Assembly (NCBI RefSeq): GCF_016097555.1
Contig: NC_054704.1
Span: 33,120,554-33,184,553, forward strand
Direction of reading: 5' to 3'
Origin: Gigantopelta aegis
Taxonomy: Eukaryota > Mollusca > Gastropoda > Neomphalida > Peltospiridae
DNA length: 64,000 nt
Shown here: positions 62,901 through 64,000 of the stretch, one piece after another
Layout of the letters: each line of letters starts with the position of its first letter
How positions within the stretch are numbered: the stretch's first letter is position 1
Notes under the pieces: model-generated
What the model was told of the DNA's origin: nothing
Databases searched by the model: none
The model's input: the letters and a program-made list of their open reading frames with translations, nothing else
Position numbers and translations under genes: made by a program

Positions 62901-64000
62901 TAGCGTGAATTGGATTCTGAGATTCGCACAAATTTTTAGCCCTGTTGTCAAAATTGGGTAAATCGCCATGAAAGTCAAACCTGATCTGTAACAGCACATA
63001 ATAAAGCTATACACACTACTTCAGCTTAATTTGAAACAGATGGATGAATAGACAGACAGACAAACTGAAGAACGGTGACAAAACCTATAGTCCCCTCCAG
63101 TTGTACCGATAGGGGACTAATAAAATGATAGATTGTCATGCATAGTATTGCTTATGTACCTTCATCACAGAAGTCTCCTTTCCAACCAGTATCACATCCA
63201 TAGGTACAGCCCCCCGATGAACGGTAGCATGTACCACCAACACACGTCTTACTGCAGGACTTGTTGCAGGTTTCACCATATTTGCTTGGCACACATCCAT
63301 TCATGCACTTTCCACTTTTCTGTTCACAGTAGACGTAATGAGCTTCGTCTTCCCGAGGCTTACAGTTTCCACTGCAGTTTCTTTCACATTTGTTTCCATA
63401 ATAGCCAGGTTTGCATCCATTAGGACAAGCCCCTGAACCTTGATTACATGTGCTGCCATTGCAATTATCAGAACAATTTACCATGCATTTATCTCCATAA
63501 TAGCCAGGTTTGCATCCATTAGGACAAGCCCCTGAACCTTGATTACATGTGCTGCCATTGCAATGATCAGAACAATTTACCGTGCATTTTTCTCCATAAT
63601 AGCCAGGTTTACATCCATTAGGACAAGCCCCTGAACTTTGATTGCATGTGCTGCCATTGCAATTATCAGAACAATTTACCGTGCATTTTTCTCCATAATA
63701 GCCAGGTTTGCATCCATTAGGACAAGCCCCTGAACCTTGATTACATGTGCTGCCATTGCAATGATCAGAACAATTTACCATGCATTTTTCTCCATAATAG
63801 CCAGGTTTGCATCCATTAGGACAAGCCCCTGAACTTTGATTGCATGTGCGGCCATTGCAATGATCAGAACAATTTACCGTGCATTTTTCTCCATAATAGC
63901 CAGGTTTGCATCCATTAGGACAAGCCCCTGAACTTTGATTGCATGTGCGGCCATTGCAATGATCAGAACAATTTACCGTGCATTTTTCTCCATAATAGCC
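20388..64000 (-). CDS. receptor-type protein tyrosine phosphatase with EGF-like ectodomain (gene span)
   Basis: A single-pass membrane enzyme expected to remove phosphate from tyrosines at the cell membrane. The gene spans more than 43 kb here and its 5' end lies beyond the window. Exons in transcript order are 64000-63160 (EGF repeats), 58481-58344 (EGF), 49454-49337 (transmembrane), 46069-45990, optional 24-nt exons, 44181-43955, then D1 (42348-42261, 41536-41460, 40587-40551, 38972-38875, 36389-36255, 35947-35799, 34080-33945, 32938-32789) and D2 (31975-31876, 30436-30363, 30212-30078, 24683-24549, 21196-21051, 20834-20699, 20462-20388). All junctions were checked for phase and join in one frame. 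The layout of EGF repeats, one transmembrane segment and two phosphatase domains matches RPTPs expanded in molluscs. The ligand is unknown. Confidence 0.9.
20699..20834 (-). CDS. RPTP D2, P-loop exon
   Basis: With the end of the preceding exon it gives the D2 signature VHCIDGVERSG. The nucleophile-position Cys and the Arg are kept, but the usual HCSAGxGRTG becomes HC-I-D-G-V-E-R-S-G, with acidic residues where small ones are normal. It continues as [20 protein letters not shown] and ends IRSY before GTAAGT. Together with WPH in the previous exon this points to a D2 with little or no catalysis. Confidence 0.92.
21051..21196 (-). CDS. RPTP D2, WPD-loop exon with WPH
   Basis: Reads [15 protein letters not shown], the position of the WPD loop. 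The general-acid Asp is replaced by His. The exon ends in VTVHC and the first two bases (AT) of the next codon, before GTGAGTG. It begins after CTTTGCAG. A missing acid loop is common in the membrane-distal domain of RPTPs, which usually serves regulation. Confidence 0.92.
21929..21985 (+). repeat. solo end of a pogo/Tigger-like element
   Basis: ACAGTGAAACCCCTCTAAAC closely resembles the terminal repeat of the element at 22091-24073. No matching inverted end was found at a plausible distance, so this looks like a fragment. It lies in a D2 intron. Confidence 0.55.
22091..24073. mobile_element. pogo/Tigger-like non-autonomous transposon, about 2 kb
   Basis: Terminal inverted repeats CAGTGAAACCTGTCTAAACC and GGTTTAGACAGGTTTCACTG, flanked by TA (22089-22090 and 24074-24075). 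CAGT...ACTG ends with a TA duplication are usual for pogo-type Tc1/mariner relatives. No transposase frame is visible. A SINE is nested at 22813-23113. The element lies in the intron between the D2 exons at 24549 and 21196. Confidence 0.82.
22813..23113 (+). repeat. SINE family A, full length with target duplication
   Basis: Head GGGATGGTACAGTGGTACAG (A-box-like) and GTGTGGGATCAATCCC (B-box-like), then the body and the tail ending GTGTTGAGTGCGTCC. Flanked by a perfect 13-bp direct repeat, TTCATTTACACTA, at 22800-22812 and 23114-23126. This is the best reference copy of the family in the window. The intact duplication suggests a young insertion. Confidence 0.93.
24133..24507 (+). repeat. SINE with alternative head and family A tail
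   Basis: Begins CCGGCCTCGGTGGCATCGTG and continues GGTTCGGATCCCAGTCGAGG, a different tRNA-like head, then the shared body and the family A tail (TGTGTTGAGTGCATCGTTAA). The same hybrid occurs inverted at 58987-59355. It ends just before the D2 exon at 24549, placing it about 40 bases into the downstream intron. Confidence 0.88.
24549..24683 (-). CDS. RPTP D2 exon
   Basis: 45 codons: [20 protein letters not shown] through [13 protein letters not shown] corresponds to the conserved YWP motif after the DFWRM block. Flanked by ATTTACAG and GTATGTTG. Phase 0 at both ends. Confidence 0.92.
24684..26129. other. RPTP intron, nothing recognised
   Basis: A short direct duplication (TACCCAGTCTAATGCTA at about 24907 and 24952) is the only structure seen. 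Confidence 0.5.
26130..27075 (+). pseudogene. Crypton/DUF3504-type recombinase relic
   Basis: Decayed coding DNA on the plus strand, antisense to the host gene. Translation pieces read [39 protein letters not shown], then [15 protein letters not shown] and [18 protein letters not shown]. These follow the order of the DUF3504-type (KIAA1958/QRICH1/ZMYM-like) domain of Crypton-derived tyrosine recombinases, where EYEPxSLRSIxSSxxRHL, GKGNKxxxxxPLTxxE and LLxTLW are characteristic. Several stops and shifts make it non-functional. The catalytic tyrosine region was not found. Another element end (26352-26470) interrupts it. Assignment is from memory of the family. Confidence 0.65.
26352..26470 (+). 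repeat. terminal fragment of a hAT-like element
   Basis: ATAGGCGTACAGGCTTCCAA followed by a G-run (TAGGGGGGCAGCC). It resembles the end of the element at 27550-29345. No partner end was found. Confidence 0.4.
27133..27275 (+). repeat. 46-bp minisatellite derived from recombinase coding DNA
   Basis: Three to four units of AGAACTGGAGAAAATGTAA plus GAGACATA...AATATGTAAGATG. The first unit, read in the frame of the adjacent recombinase relic, gives [11 protein letters not shown], the conserved KTRTGENxRD motif of that family. The array resumes at 27508-27549 and again at 29350-29400 on the far sides of two insertions, showing it was originally continuous. Confidence 0.75.
27276..27507. mobile_element. 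MITE with TA target, 232 bp
   Basis: Inverted ends TACTCAACAACGAAAGTTTA and TAAACTTTCGTTGTTGAGTA, flanked by TA on each side (27274-27275 and 27508-27509). Removing it and one TA restores an unbroken minisatellite unit (GACAAATATGTAAGATGA), which proves the insertion and its exact borders. Confidence 0.9.
27776..28413 (+). pseudogene. hAT transposase C-terminal remnant
   Basis: Reads [20 protein letters not shown] and [12 protein letters not shown], then after breaks [22 protein letters not shown] and [20 protein letters not shown]. The TSATAER..SALxRLKxY block followed by [12 protein letters not shown] is the hAT dimerisation region as found in ZMYM1-like and 52-kDa-repressor-like transposases. 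At least one stop and one frameshift interrupt it. The N-terminal zinc finger and most of the catalytic domain are missing. Confidence 0.8.
28581..28880 (-). other. unassigned coding-like frame inside the hAT element
   Basis: 99 codons on the minus strand, with the stretch [20 protein letters not shown]. Composition is protein-like, but I recognise no family. It may be cargo, an old insertion, or chance. Confidence 0.2.
29401..30077. other. RPTP intron, nothing recognised
   Basis: No repeat or coding structure seen up to the exon border at 30078. Confidence 0.5.
30078..30212 (-). CDS. RPTP D2 exon, DFWRM block
   Basis: 45 codons: [45 protein letters not shown]. [18 protein letters not shown] and TIVMLN are hallmark phosphatase-domain motifs. 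Flanked by GTTTTCCAG and GTAGGACAG. Phase 0 at both ends. Confidence 0.95.
30363..30436 (-). CDS. RPTP D2 exon, substrate-loop block
   Basis: Encodes [20 protein letters not shown] and VILP. GxxDYINA is the D2 counterpart of the conserved NASxxDG region. A split Ser codon joins it to the exon at 31876. It ends before GTATGTATG. Confidence 0.92.
30437..31498. other. RPTP intron with CpG-containing degraded repeat
   Basis: At 30720-30835, CGATATCGGTATCAGTATTG and ACCGGATACCGTATCAATAC repeat and invert one another, like the ends of a worn DNA element. A small hairpin (AAGTATGTGAT...ATCACATACTT) lies at 31086-31120. No coding sequence. Confidence 0.45.
31499..31649. repeat. foldback element, about 151 bp
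   Basis: Arms of about 65 nt: GAGATTATTACCCTCGTGTA, CGGTATCATCAATATCATAT and AGGAATAAAAAT on the left pair with their inverses on the right, around the loop GCTCGCCAGAGGCTCGC. It is the same design as the foldback at 9832-9978 (long arms and a GC-rich loop containing CGAG or GCTCG). Confidence 0.85.
31876..31975 (-). CDS. RPTP D2 exon, start of second domain
   Basis: Encodes [20 protein letters not shown] then [21 protein letters not shown] stands where D1 has MKNRYRNI, the phosphotyrosine-recognition loop; the Tyr is replaced by Phe. Acceptor TATTTTCAG, donor GTGAGTG, one base left over for a split codon. Confidence 0.93.
32213..32680 (+). repeat. dispersed repeat D (GGCCATAACTCTGT family)
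   Basis: Starts GCATTCTGAGGGTACTGCTA and contains two copies of TTCAAGGGCCATAACT. It ends in a (GACA)n-type run (GGGACAGACAGACAGACGGA) and a small hairpin, AGTCCCTTCC...GGTATGGGACT. Related copies lie at 41597, 45031 and 61690. The family class is unknown to me; the terminal hairpin could mark a SINE-like or DNA element. Confidence 0.7.
32789..32938 (-). CDS. RPTP exon linking D1 to D2
   Basis: 50 codons: [20 protein letters not shown] (Q-loop and last helix of D1), a linker, then [10 protein letters not shown] leading into D2. EQYEFLHDA after MVQTQ is the standard end of an active phosphatase domain. Flanked by TTATAACAG and GTGAGAG. The phase 0 start is what requires the GC donor in the preceding intron. 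Confidence 0.95.
33105..33190 (-). repeat. SINE family B fragment
   Basis: Inverse of the family body (AAAATCTTTTATATGTACTC, then TCCCACAGGCAGGATA), without head or tail. Confidence 0.55.
33236..33497 (-). repeat. SINE family B
   Basis: On the minus strand it shows head, body and the GACATCCAAT tail region. On plus it reads TTGGATGTCAAACATTTGGT, AAGGGATCTTTTATGTGCAC and CCAGTGGGCTACATCCCC. Confidence 0.8.
33509..33842 (-). repeat. SINE family A
   Basis: Inverted copy. Plus-strand tail AAGGAAGGAAGGAAATGTTT and ACACTCAACACATTTTATTT at left, and head region GCTTTACCACAGGGCTATGT at right, ending in a C-run. Confidence 0.9.
33945..34080 (-). CDS. RPTP D1, active-site exon
   Basis: Completes [17 protein letters not shown], the HC(X)5R(S/T) signature with catalytic Cys, P-loop and Arg all present, and continues to [13 protein letters not shown], the Q-loop region. 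D1 should therefore be active. The exon follows TTTGTTTCAG. At its 3' end the only phase-compatible border is CAG|GCACGT, a GC donor. Confidence 0.95.
34081..35798. other. RPTP intron, nothing recognised
   Basis: AT-rich. The minus-strand frame at 35148-35414 has no family resemblance. No repeat with clear ends was seen. Confidence 0.5.
35799..35947 (-). CDS. RPTP D1, WPD-loop exon
   Basis: Encodes [20 protein letters not shown] then [16 protein letters not shown], ending HC plus two bases. [11 protein letters not shown] is the intact WPD loop carrying the general-acid Asp. Flanked by AACATTTCAG and GTCAGTCAG. Confidence 0.96.
36255..36389 (-). CDS. RPTP D1, YWP exon
   Basis: 45 codons: [20 protein letters not shown] and [24 protein letters not shown] then YGNI..VK and TVRTFKI are conserved D1 motifs. 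Flanked by ATTATTCACAG and GTATGTAC. Confidence 0.95.
36390..37567. other. RPTP intron, nothing recognised
   Basis: No coding structure. The frames at 36435-36698 on both strands are AT-rich and unremarkable. Confidence 0.5.
37568..38110 (+). repeat. tandem repeat, about 140 bp x 4
   Basis: Four copies of a unit starting TAGTAATAGTATGTGACACA and containing AAGTTGTTCCTACATGTGAG, GATGGTCCTGTATGC and TGTTATGTGCAGTAGACCAT. Copy length varies (136-148) through gain or loss of CATCTGTATG. Between copies two and three the sequence AGGTCACAGTGACCT (37839-37853) is a perfect inverted pair of AGGTCA half-sites, and AGGTCACAGTGATCT at 37703 is a one-base variant. The array ends in a GACA run. Confidence 0.85.
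38285..38572 (-). repeat. SINE family C
   Basis: Inverted. On plus it ends ACCACTGCGCCACCGAGGCC, the inverse of the GGCCTCGGTGG head, and carries the tail ACTTAAGCTATCAGGACAGT. Same family as 43061-43320. Confidence 0.75.
38620..38770 (+). repeat. SINE family C fragment
   Basis: CTTCTCTAACTAACCACTAA and GGACAGACAACCCAGACAAC match the 3' half of 43061-43320. Confidence 0.65.
38875..38972 (-). CDS. RPTP D1, DFWRM exon
   Basis: Encodes [20 protein letters not shown] and [12 protein letters not shown], the DFWRMIW and IVMxTNLxE motifs. Acceptor TGTGTACAG. Donor GTATGAG at 38874. Confidence 0.95.
39293..39484. mobile_element. small element with CAGGGCT ends
   Basis: Inverted ends CAGGGCTAGCTCTAGCA and CAGATCTAGCCCTG, with a possible 5-bp direct repeat CTACA on either side. 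Its termini resemble those of the 1033-bp element at 61912-62944. Confidence 0.6.
39931..40256 (-). repeat. SINE family A
   Basis: Inverted. On plus: AAGGAAGGAAGGATAGACTG and ACACACTCAACACGTTTCAA at left, CCTGGACTATGTCCCGTCCC at right. Confidence 0.85.
40551..40587 (-). CDS. RPTP D1 short exon
   Basis: 37 nt encoding [12 protein letters not shown] plus the first base of Gly. It continues the NACYID|GF..P.QYIASQGP motif found in all classical phosphatase domains. Flanked by TTGTTTGCAG and GTATGTAC. Confidence 0.95.
40909..40990 (+). repeat. fragment of a CAGTGAA-type element
   Basis: ACAGTGAACCTCCACTATTA resembles the pogo-like terminal repeat class and the block at 46158. GGTCTTATTAAAACTTATCT and AATAGTGGGGTGGTCCTAAG follow it. 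Confidence 0.45.
41040..41260 (-). repeat. SINE family B
   Basis: On plus: TTATTAATCATCGGCTATTG, GATGTCAAACATTTGGTAAC and AAGGGATCTTTTATATACAC, the inverse of the family tail and body. The head is truncated. Confidence 0.85.
41460..41536 (-). CDS. RPTP D1 exon
   Basis: Joined to the exon at 42261 it reads [20 protein letters not shown] and YMNACYID, the conserved YDxSRVxL and DYxNAxYIDG motifs. Flanked by TTTCTTTACAG and GTACGTAT. Confidence 0.95.
41597..41960 (+). repeat. dispersed repeat D
   Basis: GCATTCTGATAGTACTGCTA, two copies of (T)TCAAGGGCC or TTAAGGGCCATAAC, and a GGACGGACGGATCGACGGAT run near the end. Confidence 0.7.
42261..42348 (-). CDS. RPTP D1, KNRY-loop exon
   Basis: Encodes [20 protein letters not shown] then [20 protein letters not shown] is the phosphotyrosine-recognition loop with Tyr retained. 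The 3' border is T|GTACGT, chosen because it alone gives the Tyr codon of YDCSRV. Confidence 0.95.
42532..42845 (-). repeat. SINE family A
   Basis: On plus: AAGGAAGGAAATGTTTTATT and GCATTCAACACATTTTATTT at left, AGCTACGTCCTGCCCC at right. It lies about 180 bases upstream of the exon starting at 42348. Confidence 0.9.
43061..43320 (+). repeat. SINE family C
   Basis: Head CTGGCCTCGGTGGTGTCATG, GATTGCAACCCAGTGCCGAC, then TCTCACTAACCACTAACCCA and CTGTCCTGGACAGACAGCCC. It lacks the body shared by families A and B. Confidence 0.8.
43352..43801. mobile_element. MITE-like element with oligo-T/A near the ends
   Basis: Inverted ends CAGATTTAACAGGGTTTTTT and AAAAAACCCCGATAAATCTG. Inside, TGTCCGTCAAATTTGATTGT at about 43404 is roughly mirrored by ACAATCAAATTTGACAGACA near 43731. 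About 450 bp. A further SINE C tail fragment follows it (43810-43870). Confidence 0.6.
43955..44181 (-). CDS. RPTP cytoplasmic juxtamembrane exon
   Basis: 75 codons plus two leading bases: (E)[20 protein letters not shown], a polar stretch, then [20 protein letters not shown] and FHKQFE. The first half is strongly basic. The second half is the helical wedge region that leads into D1 (QFE|KLPSG). It needs one base from the preceding exon, matching the G left by every 24-nt block upstream. Flanked by TGTTTTAATCAG and GTAGCATT. Confidence 0.92.
44466..44619 (-). repeat. outlying, diverged copies of the 24-nt exon unit
   Basis: Three separated relics. 44466-44488 has 23 nt and would shift frame. 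44519-44549 has lost its donor. 44596-44619 is 24 nt encoding DSSCDNGF with acceptor AG and donor GTAAGTCC intact, so it could be a real alternative exon; the introns on each side (414 and about 700 nt) are long enough to be spliced. Confidence 0.7.
45031..45320 (+). repeat. dispersed repeat D
   Basis: GCATTCTGAGGGTACTGCTA, TTCAAGGGCCATAACTCTGA, then GACGGACAGACAGACAGAAA and CTATAGTCCCCTGCCGATGG. It lies between the outlying and main copies of the 24-nt unit. Confidence 0.8.
45334..45955 (-). repeat. tandem array of 24-nt exon-like units in the RPTP gene
   Basis: Eleven units at a period of 58-59 bp (the first is longer). Exon-like blocks lie at 45405-45428, 45464-45487, 45523-45546, 45581-45604, 45639-45662, 45698-45721, 45756-45779, 45814-45837, 45873-45896 and 45932-45955, plus a damaged one at 45334-45355 whose acceptor AG is lost. 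Each is preceded by TTAATAATACCAG or a close variant, followed by GTAAGTC, and encodes DSSSNSGF when spliced in phase 1. Spacers are about 35 nt. The unit repeats the 3' end of the adjacent exon 45990-46069. Read through without splicing, the frame meets a stop in the spacer. Which copies are used cannot be told from DNA. Confidence 0.9.
45990..46069 (-). CDS. RPTP exon after the transmembrane segment
   Basis: 80 nt encoding [20 protein letters not shown] then SSNNGF, leaving one base. It starts with stop-transfer arginines that join to VVYRR of the transmembrane exon. Its last 24 nt (DSSSNNGF) are the evident parent of the tandem units downstream. Acceptor ATTTGTTAAC...TTGCAG reads as ACAAATTGCAG. 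Donor GTAAGTC. Confidence 0.9.
46158..46261 (+). repeat. fragment of a CAGTGAA-type element
   Basis: CAGTGAAACTCCACCTAACG and CCATCCCGGTTGTAAGACCA resemble pogo-like terminal sequence. It directly adjoins the minisatellite. Confidence 0.45.
46262..48315 (+). repeat. 102-bp minisatellite, 20 copies
   Basis: Twenty nearly identical units (GTCGCATTGCCCATGCGGTG, then ACAGACAAGACACTACTTAG, CCAATGGCTGCTGGCTATGT, GTTGGGTTAGGGTATACATG and TGGAGTGTGTTTTCTGTCTT). The first unit is 2 bp shorter. Variants at one C/T site and a CTTAACGAATGG variant show a higher-order pattern of eight units (units 6-13 repeated as 14-20). It lies in the intron after the transmembrane exon. Because 102 is divisible by three, it is open in several frames on both strands; these frames are not genes. 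Confidence 0.97.
48339..48627 (+). repeat. SINE family B
   Basis: Head GGGACGTAGCTCAGTGGTAA and GGTTTGGGATCAATCCCAGT, shared body, tail GATTAATAAATCAATGTGCT. Nearly full length. Confidence 0.9.
48628..49336. other. RPTP intron, nothing recognised
   Basis: AT-rich with no repeat or coding structure seen before the transmembrane exon. Confidence 0.5.
49337..49454 (-). CDS. RPTP transmembrane exon
   Basis: Encodes [20 protein letters not shown] then [19 protein letters not shown]. About 25 uninterrupted hydrophobic residues followed by YRRRR in the joined transcript make a clear type I transmembrane anchor with a stop-transfer signal. The exon takes one base from the EGF exon and leaves AG for the next. 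Flanked by CTTTTCCAG and GTACGGG. Confidence 0.95.
49688..50358 (-). repeat. SINE family A, split by another element
   Basis: Tail side 49688-49881 (AAGGAAGGAAATGTTTTATT, AAGGGATCTTTTATATGTAC) and head side 50224-50358 (CTTTGATATACCAGTCGTGG, ATCGATCCCACACCGACCGT). Removing the insert restores the usual ACATACCATGGCCTTTGATA. Confidence 0.9.
49882..50223. mobile_element. 342-bp element inserted in a SINE
   Basis: Inverted ends CAGGGCTCGAACTTAA and TTAAGTTCAAGCCCTG. Inside, GGCAATT and GCAATTGCCATCGGTGCCGT blocks recur. No clear target duplication: the junctions differ from an uninterrupted SINE by about one base. Family unknown. Confidence 0.7.
50360..51037. other. RPTP intron, nothing recognised
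   Basis: AT-rich intron sequence without recognisable structure. Confidence 0.5.
51069..51418 (-). pseudogene. duplicated RPTP EGF exon, split by a SINE
   Basis: Same start as the intact copy ([20 protein letters not shown]), with Q for G and T for S substitutions later. After GFTGS the reading runs into SINE-derived sequence (51086-51286) before the last few exon bases. Because the original exon is phase 1 at both ends, skipping this copy leaves the protein frame unchanged, so the gene can tolerate the damage. Confidence 0.88.
51086..51286 (-). mobile_element. SINE with TGACA tail inside the EGF exon copy
   Basis: 201 bp flanked by the 11-bp direct repeat ACAAACTTCCA (51075-51085 and 51287-51297). 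On minus it ends GTGCACGTAAAACCCTATGA then CATGACATGACA, a simple-repeat tail of a SINE type I associate with mollusc genomes. No tRNA-like boxes remain, so it is probably 5' truncated. It is absent from the sister copy at 58344. Confidence 0.88.
52300..52535 (+). repeat. SINE family B, head-truncated
   Basis: CCAGTGCATCACGACTAGTA, GTATATATATAAAAGATACC, then GATGATTAATAATTCAATGT and GTGGTGTCTTTAAACAAAAC. Confidence 0.8.
52536..53854. other. RPTP intron, nothing assigned
   Basis: The minus-strand frame at 53259-53621 ([20 protein letters not shown]) is moderately protein-like, but it has no known family and shows no EGF or phosphatase motif. Confidence 0.45.
53855..53895. repeat. (TA)n microsatellite
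   Basis: About 22 TA units. A second, shorter TA run follows at about 53915-53928. Confidence 0.98.
54101..54121. repeat. poly-G tract
   Basis: About 20 G in a row after GATTT. Such a run could be G-quadruplex-prone, and its length may be uncertain in assembly. Confidence 0.95.
54215..55010 (-). repeat. degraded repeats, including a hAT-like end
   Basis: CTACTTTTTCGTACTTTTTG recurs at 54230-54310 and in varied form at 54775-54830, bracketing about 450 bp, as if at the ends of one element. At 54880-55000 the minus strand reads CTGGCGTAGCCAGAGGGTGG, then GTTTGGGTGCCCCATCCCCT, resembling hAT-like termini. Confidence 0.4.
55300..55800. other. CpG-containing intron segment
   Basis: GGGTTGAGGCCGGGTCGTCG and CCGCGC stand out in AT-rich intron DNA. 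A short frame ([12 protein letters not shown]) starts at 55556. It could be a remnant promoter or repeat end. No supported gene. Confidence 0.25.
55975..56162 (-). repeat. SINE family B, tail-truncated
   Basis: On plus: AGCAAGGGATCTTTTATATG, TATACCAGTCGTGGTGCACT and ACCACTGGGCATCGTC. Confidence 0.8.
56449..57650 (+). repeat. repeat array rich in TGACCTTGACCTTTGACC
   Basis: The motif GTGACCTTGACCTTTGACC and close variants occur at about 56692, 56832, 56977, 57144, 57288, 57456 and 57617. The pair 56977/57144 repeats as 57288/57456, a 311-312-bp tandem period. Each motif is two or three directly repeated TGACCT half-sites (DR0/DR1 spacing). It lies in the intron upstream of the intact single EGF exon. 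Confidence 0.85.
57651..58310. other. RPTP intron, nothing recognised
   Basis: AT-rich. GTTACCATGGTAACA-type palindromes occur at 57778 and 58131 (TTGCCATGGTAAC), which may be chance. Confidence 0.45.
58344..58481 (-). CDS. RPTP EGF-like exon
   Basis: Joined to the array exon it reads [20 protein letters not shown] then [20 protein letters not shown] and TGSLCM. It has eight cysteines with the GYYG..C spacing of MEGF-type repeats. It is phase 1 at both ends, flanked by CTTCAATCAG and GTACGTATC, and joins directly to the transmembrane exon. This is the intact member of the duplicated pair. Confidence 0.92.
58987..59355 (-). repeat. SINE hybrid (alternative head, family A tail) with target duplication
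   Basis: Inverted copy of the type at 24133-24507. Flanked by the 13-bp direct repeat TTTAATTTAATAA (58974-58986 and 59356-59368). It is absent from duplication copy A, so it inserted after the duplication. Confidence 0.93.
59575..60072. other. RPTP intron, nothing recognised
   Basis: No coding structure. The frame at 59690-59884 has no resemblance to any family. Confidence 0.5.
60083..60934. mobile_element. hAT-like element, non-autonomous
   Basis: Ends AGGGGTGTAACGATAC and TATCGTTGCAGCACT (imperfect inverted repeat), flanked by the direct repeat ATTAATACAT at 60073-60082 and 60935-60944. GTATTGCGATATAAGAAACT and similar repeats lie just inside the left end. About 852 bp with no transposase frame. 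Confidence 0.65.
60945..61689. other. RPTP intron, nothing recognised
   Basis: Short frames on both strands (61049-61405) without family resemblance. Confidence 0.45.
61690..63121 (+). repeat. dispersed repeat D, interrupted
   Basis: Left part 61690-61911 (TCAAGGTCCATAACTATATA, TTCAAGGGCCATAACTTTGT). Right part 62945-63121 (AAATTGGGTAAATCGCCATG, GTCCCCTCCAGTTGTACCGA, ending AGGGGACTAATAA). The middle is the inserted element 61912-62944. Confidence 0.8.
61912..62944. mobile_element. 1033-bp element with CAGGGCTA ends and 5-bp target duplication
   Basis: Inverted ends CAGGGCTAAAAAAAATCC and CACAAATTTTTAGCCCTG. Flanked by TTGTC at 61907-61911 and 62945-62949. Removing it restores a normal copy of repeat D (CATAACTTTGTCAAAATTGG). 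No transposase frame. The patch 62195-62340 (CCAGTCTGGCGGACGTTTTT) is GC-richer and may be a nested fragment. Confidence 0.78.
63160..64000 (-). CDS. RPTP ectodomain exon, EGF-like repeat array (open at window edge)
   Basis: One long exon with no stop from 64000 down to the donor G|GTACAT at 63160. It has at least six nearly identical 33-residue units ([20 protein letters not shown], then [13 protein letters not shown]), each with six cysteines, followed by two diverged units ending [13 protein letters not shown]. The 99-bp period is visible at DNA level. GYYG.KC and C.....CN..TC are the marks of MEGF/tenascin-type EGF repeats, expected outside the cell with disulfide bonds and possible ligand binding. 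The ATG at 63781 is an internal Met in a repeat, not a start. Phase 1 at the 3' border. Confidence 0.93.

Noticed and set aside
63152-63781. A separate 209-residue EGF protein starting at the ATG near 63781
   Set aside because: The frame continues open to the window edge, and this ATG is a Met/Thr variant position in the 33-residue repeat.
1-64000. LTR retroelements or other virus-like elements
   Set aside because: I looked for long terminal repeats, protease, integrase and capsid-like or gag-like sequence and saw none. The only reverse-transcriptase-related sequence is the L1-like LINE 3' end at 15626-16360.

Overview
This is AT-rich, intron-rich animal DNA. It looks molluscan, probably gastropod. 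The reasons are a receptor tyrosine phosphatase with EGF repeats outside the cell, of a kind expanded in molluscs, and dense tRNA-headed SINEs, foldback MITEs and other small DNA transposons of types I associate with mollusc genomes. I see no bacterial genes, no intact tRNA or rRNA gene, and no LTR or other virus-like element.

Two host genes converge. On the plus strand the left edge carries 3' exons of FAM91A1 (173-641 and 1917-1986); its last exon or exons were not found with confidence. On the minus strand a receptor-type protein tyrosine phosphatase (RPTP) runs from the right edge of the window to a stop codon at 20388. I place about 20 exons by splice sites, reading phase and protein motifs. 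In transcript order they are: an array of 33-residue EGF-like repeats (63160-64000, open at the edge), one more EGF exon (58344-58481), a transmembrane exon (49337-49454), a basic, serine-rich juxtamembrane region (46069-43955), catalytic domain D1 (42348-32789, motifs intact) and domain D2 (31975-20388, with WPH in place of WPD, so probably a regulatory pseudophosphatase).

The most unusual feature is at 45334-45955, with relics at 44466-44619. The end of a juxtamembrane exon has been amplified as a 59-bp unit. Each unit holds a 24-nt exon-like block encoding DSSSNSGF, with its own splice acceptor and GTAAGT donor, and neighbouring blocks are separated by only about 35 nt. All copies are phase 1-1, so any can be skipped or used without changing frame. 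Further upstream in the gene, an approximately 0.9-kb segment holding an EGF exon was duplicated, and one copy was then split by a SINE with an 11-bp target-site duplication.

The introns and the space between the genes are mostly repeats: a nearly complete Tc1-like element with one in-frame stop, two hAT-like elements with clear or partial ends plus a third candidate, a 2-kb pogo/Tigger-like element, a decayed Crypton/DUF3504-type recombinase fossil that gave rise to a small tandem array, an L1-like LINE 3' end, SINEs with exchangeable heads and tails, a 102-bp minisatellite of 20 copies with an 8-unit higher-order pattern, and two tandem arrays rich in nuclear-receptor-type half-sites. Intergenic stretches in which I see nothing are listed as such.
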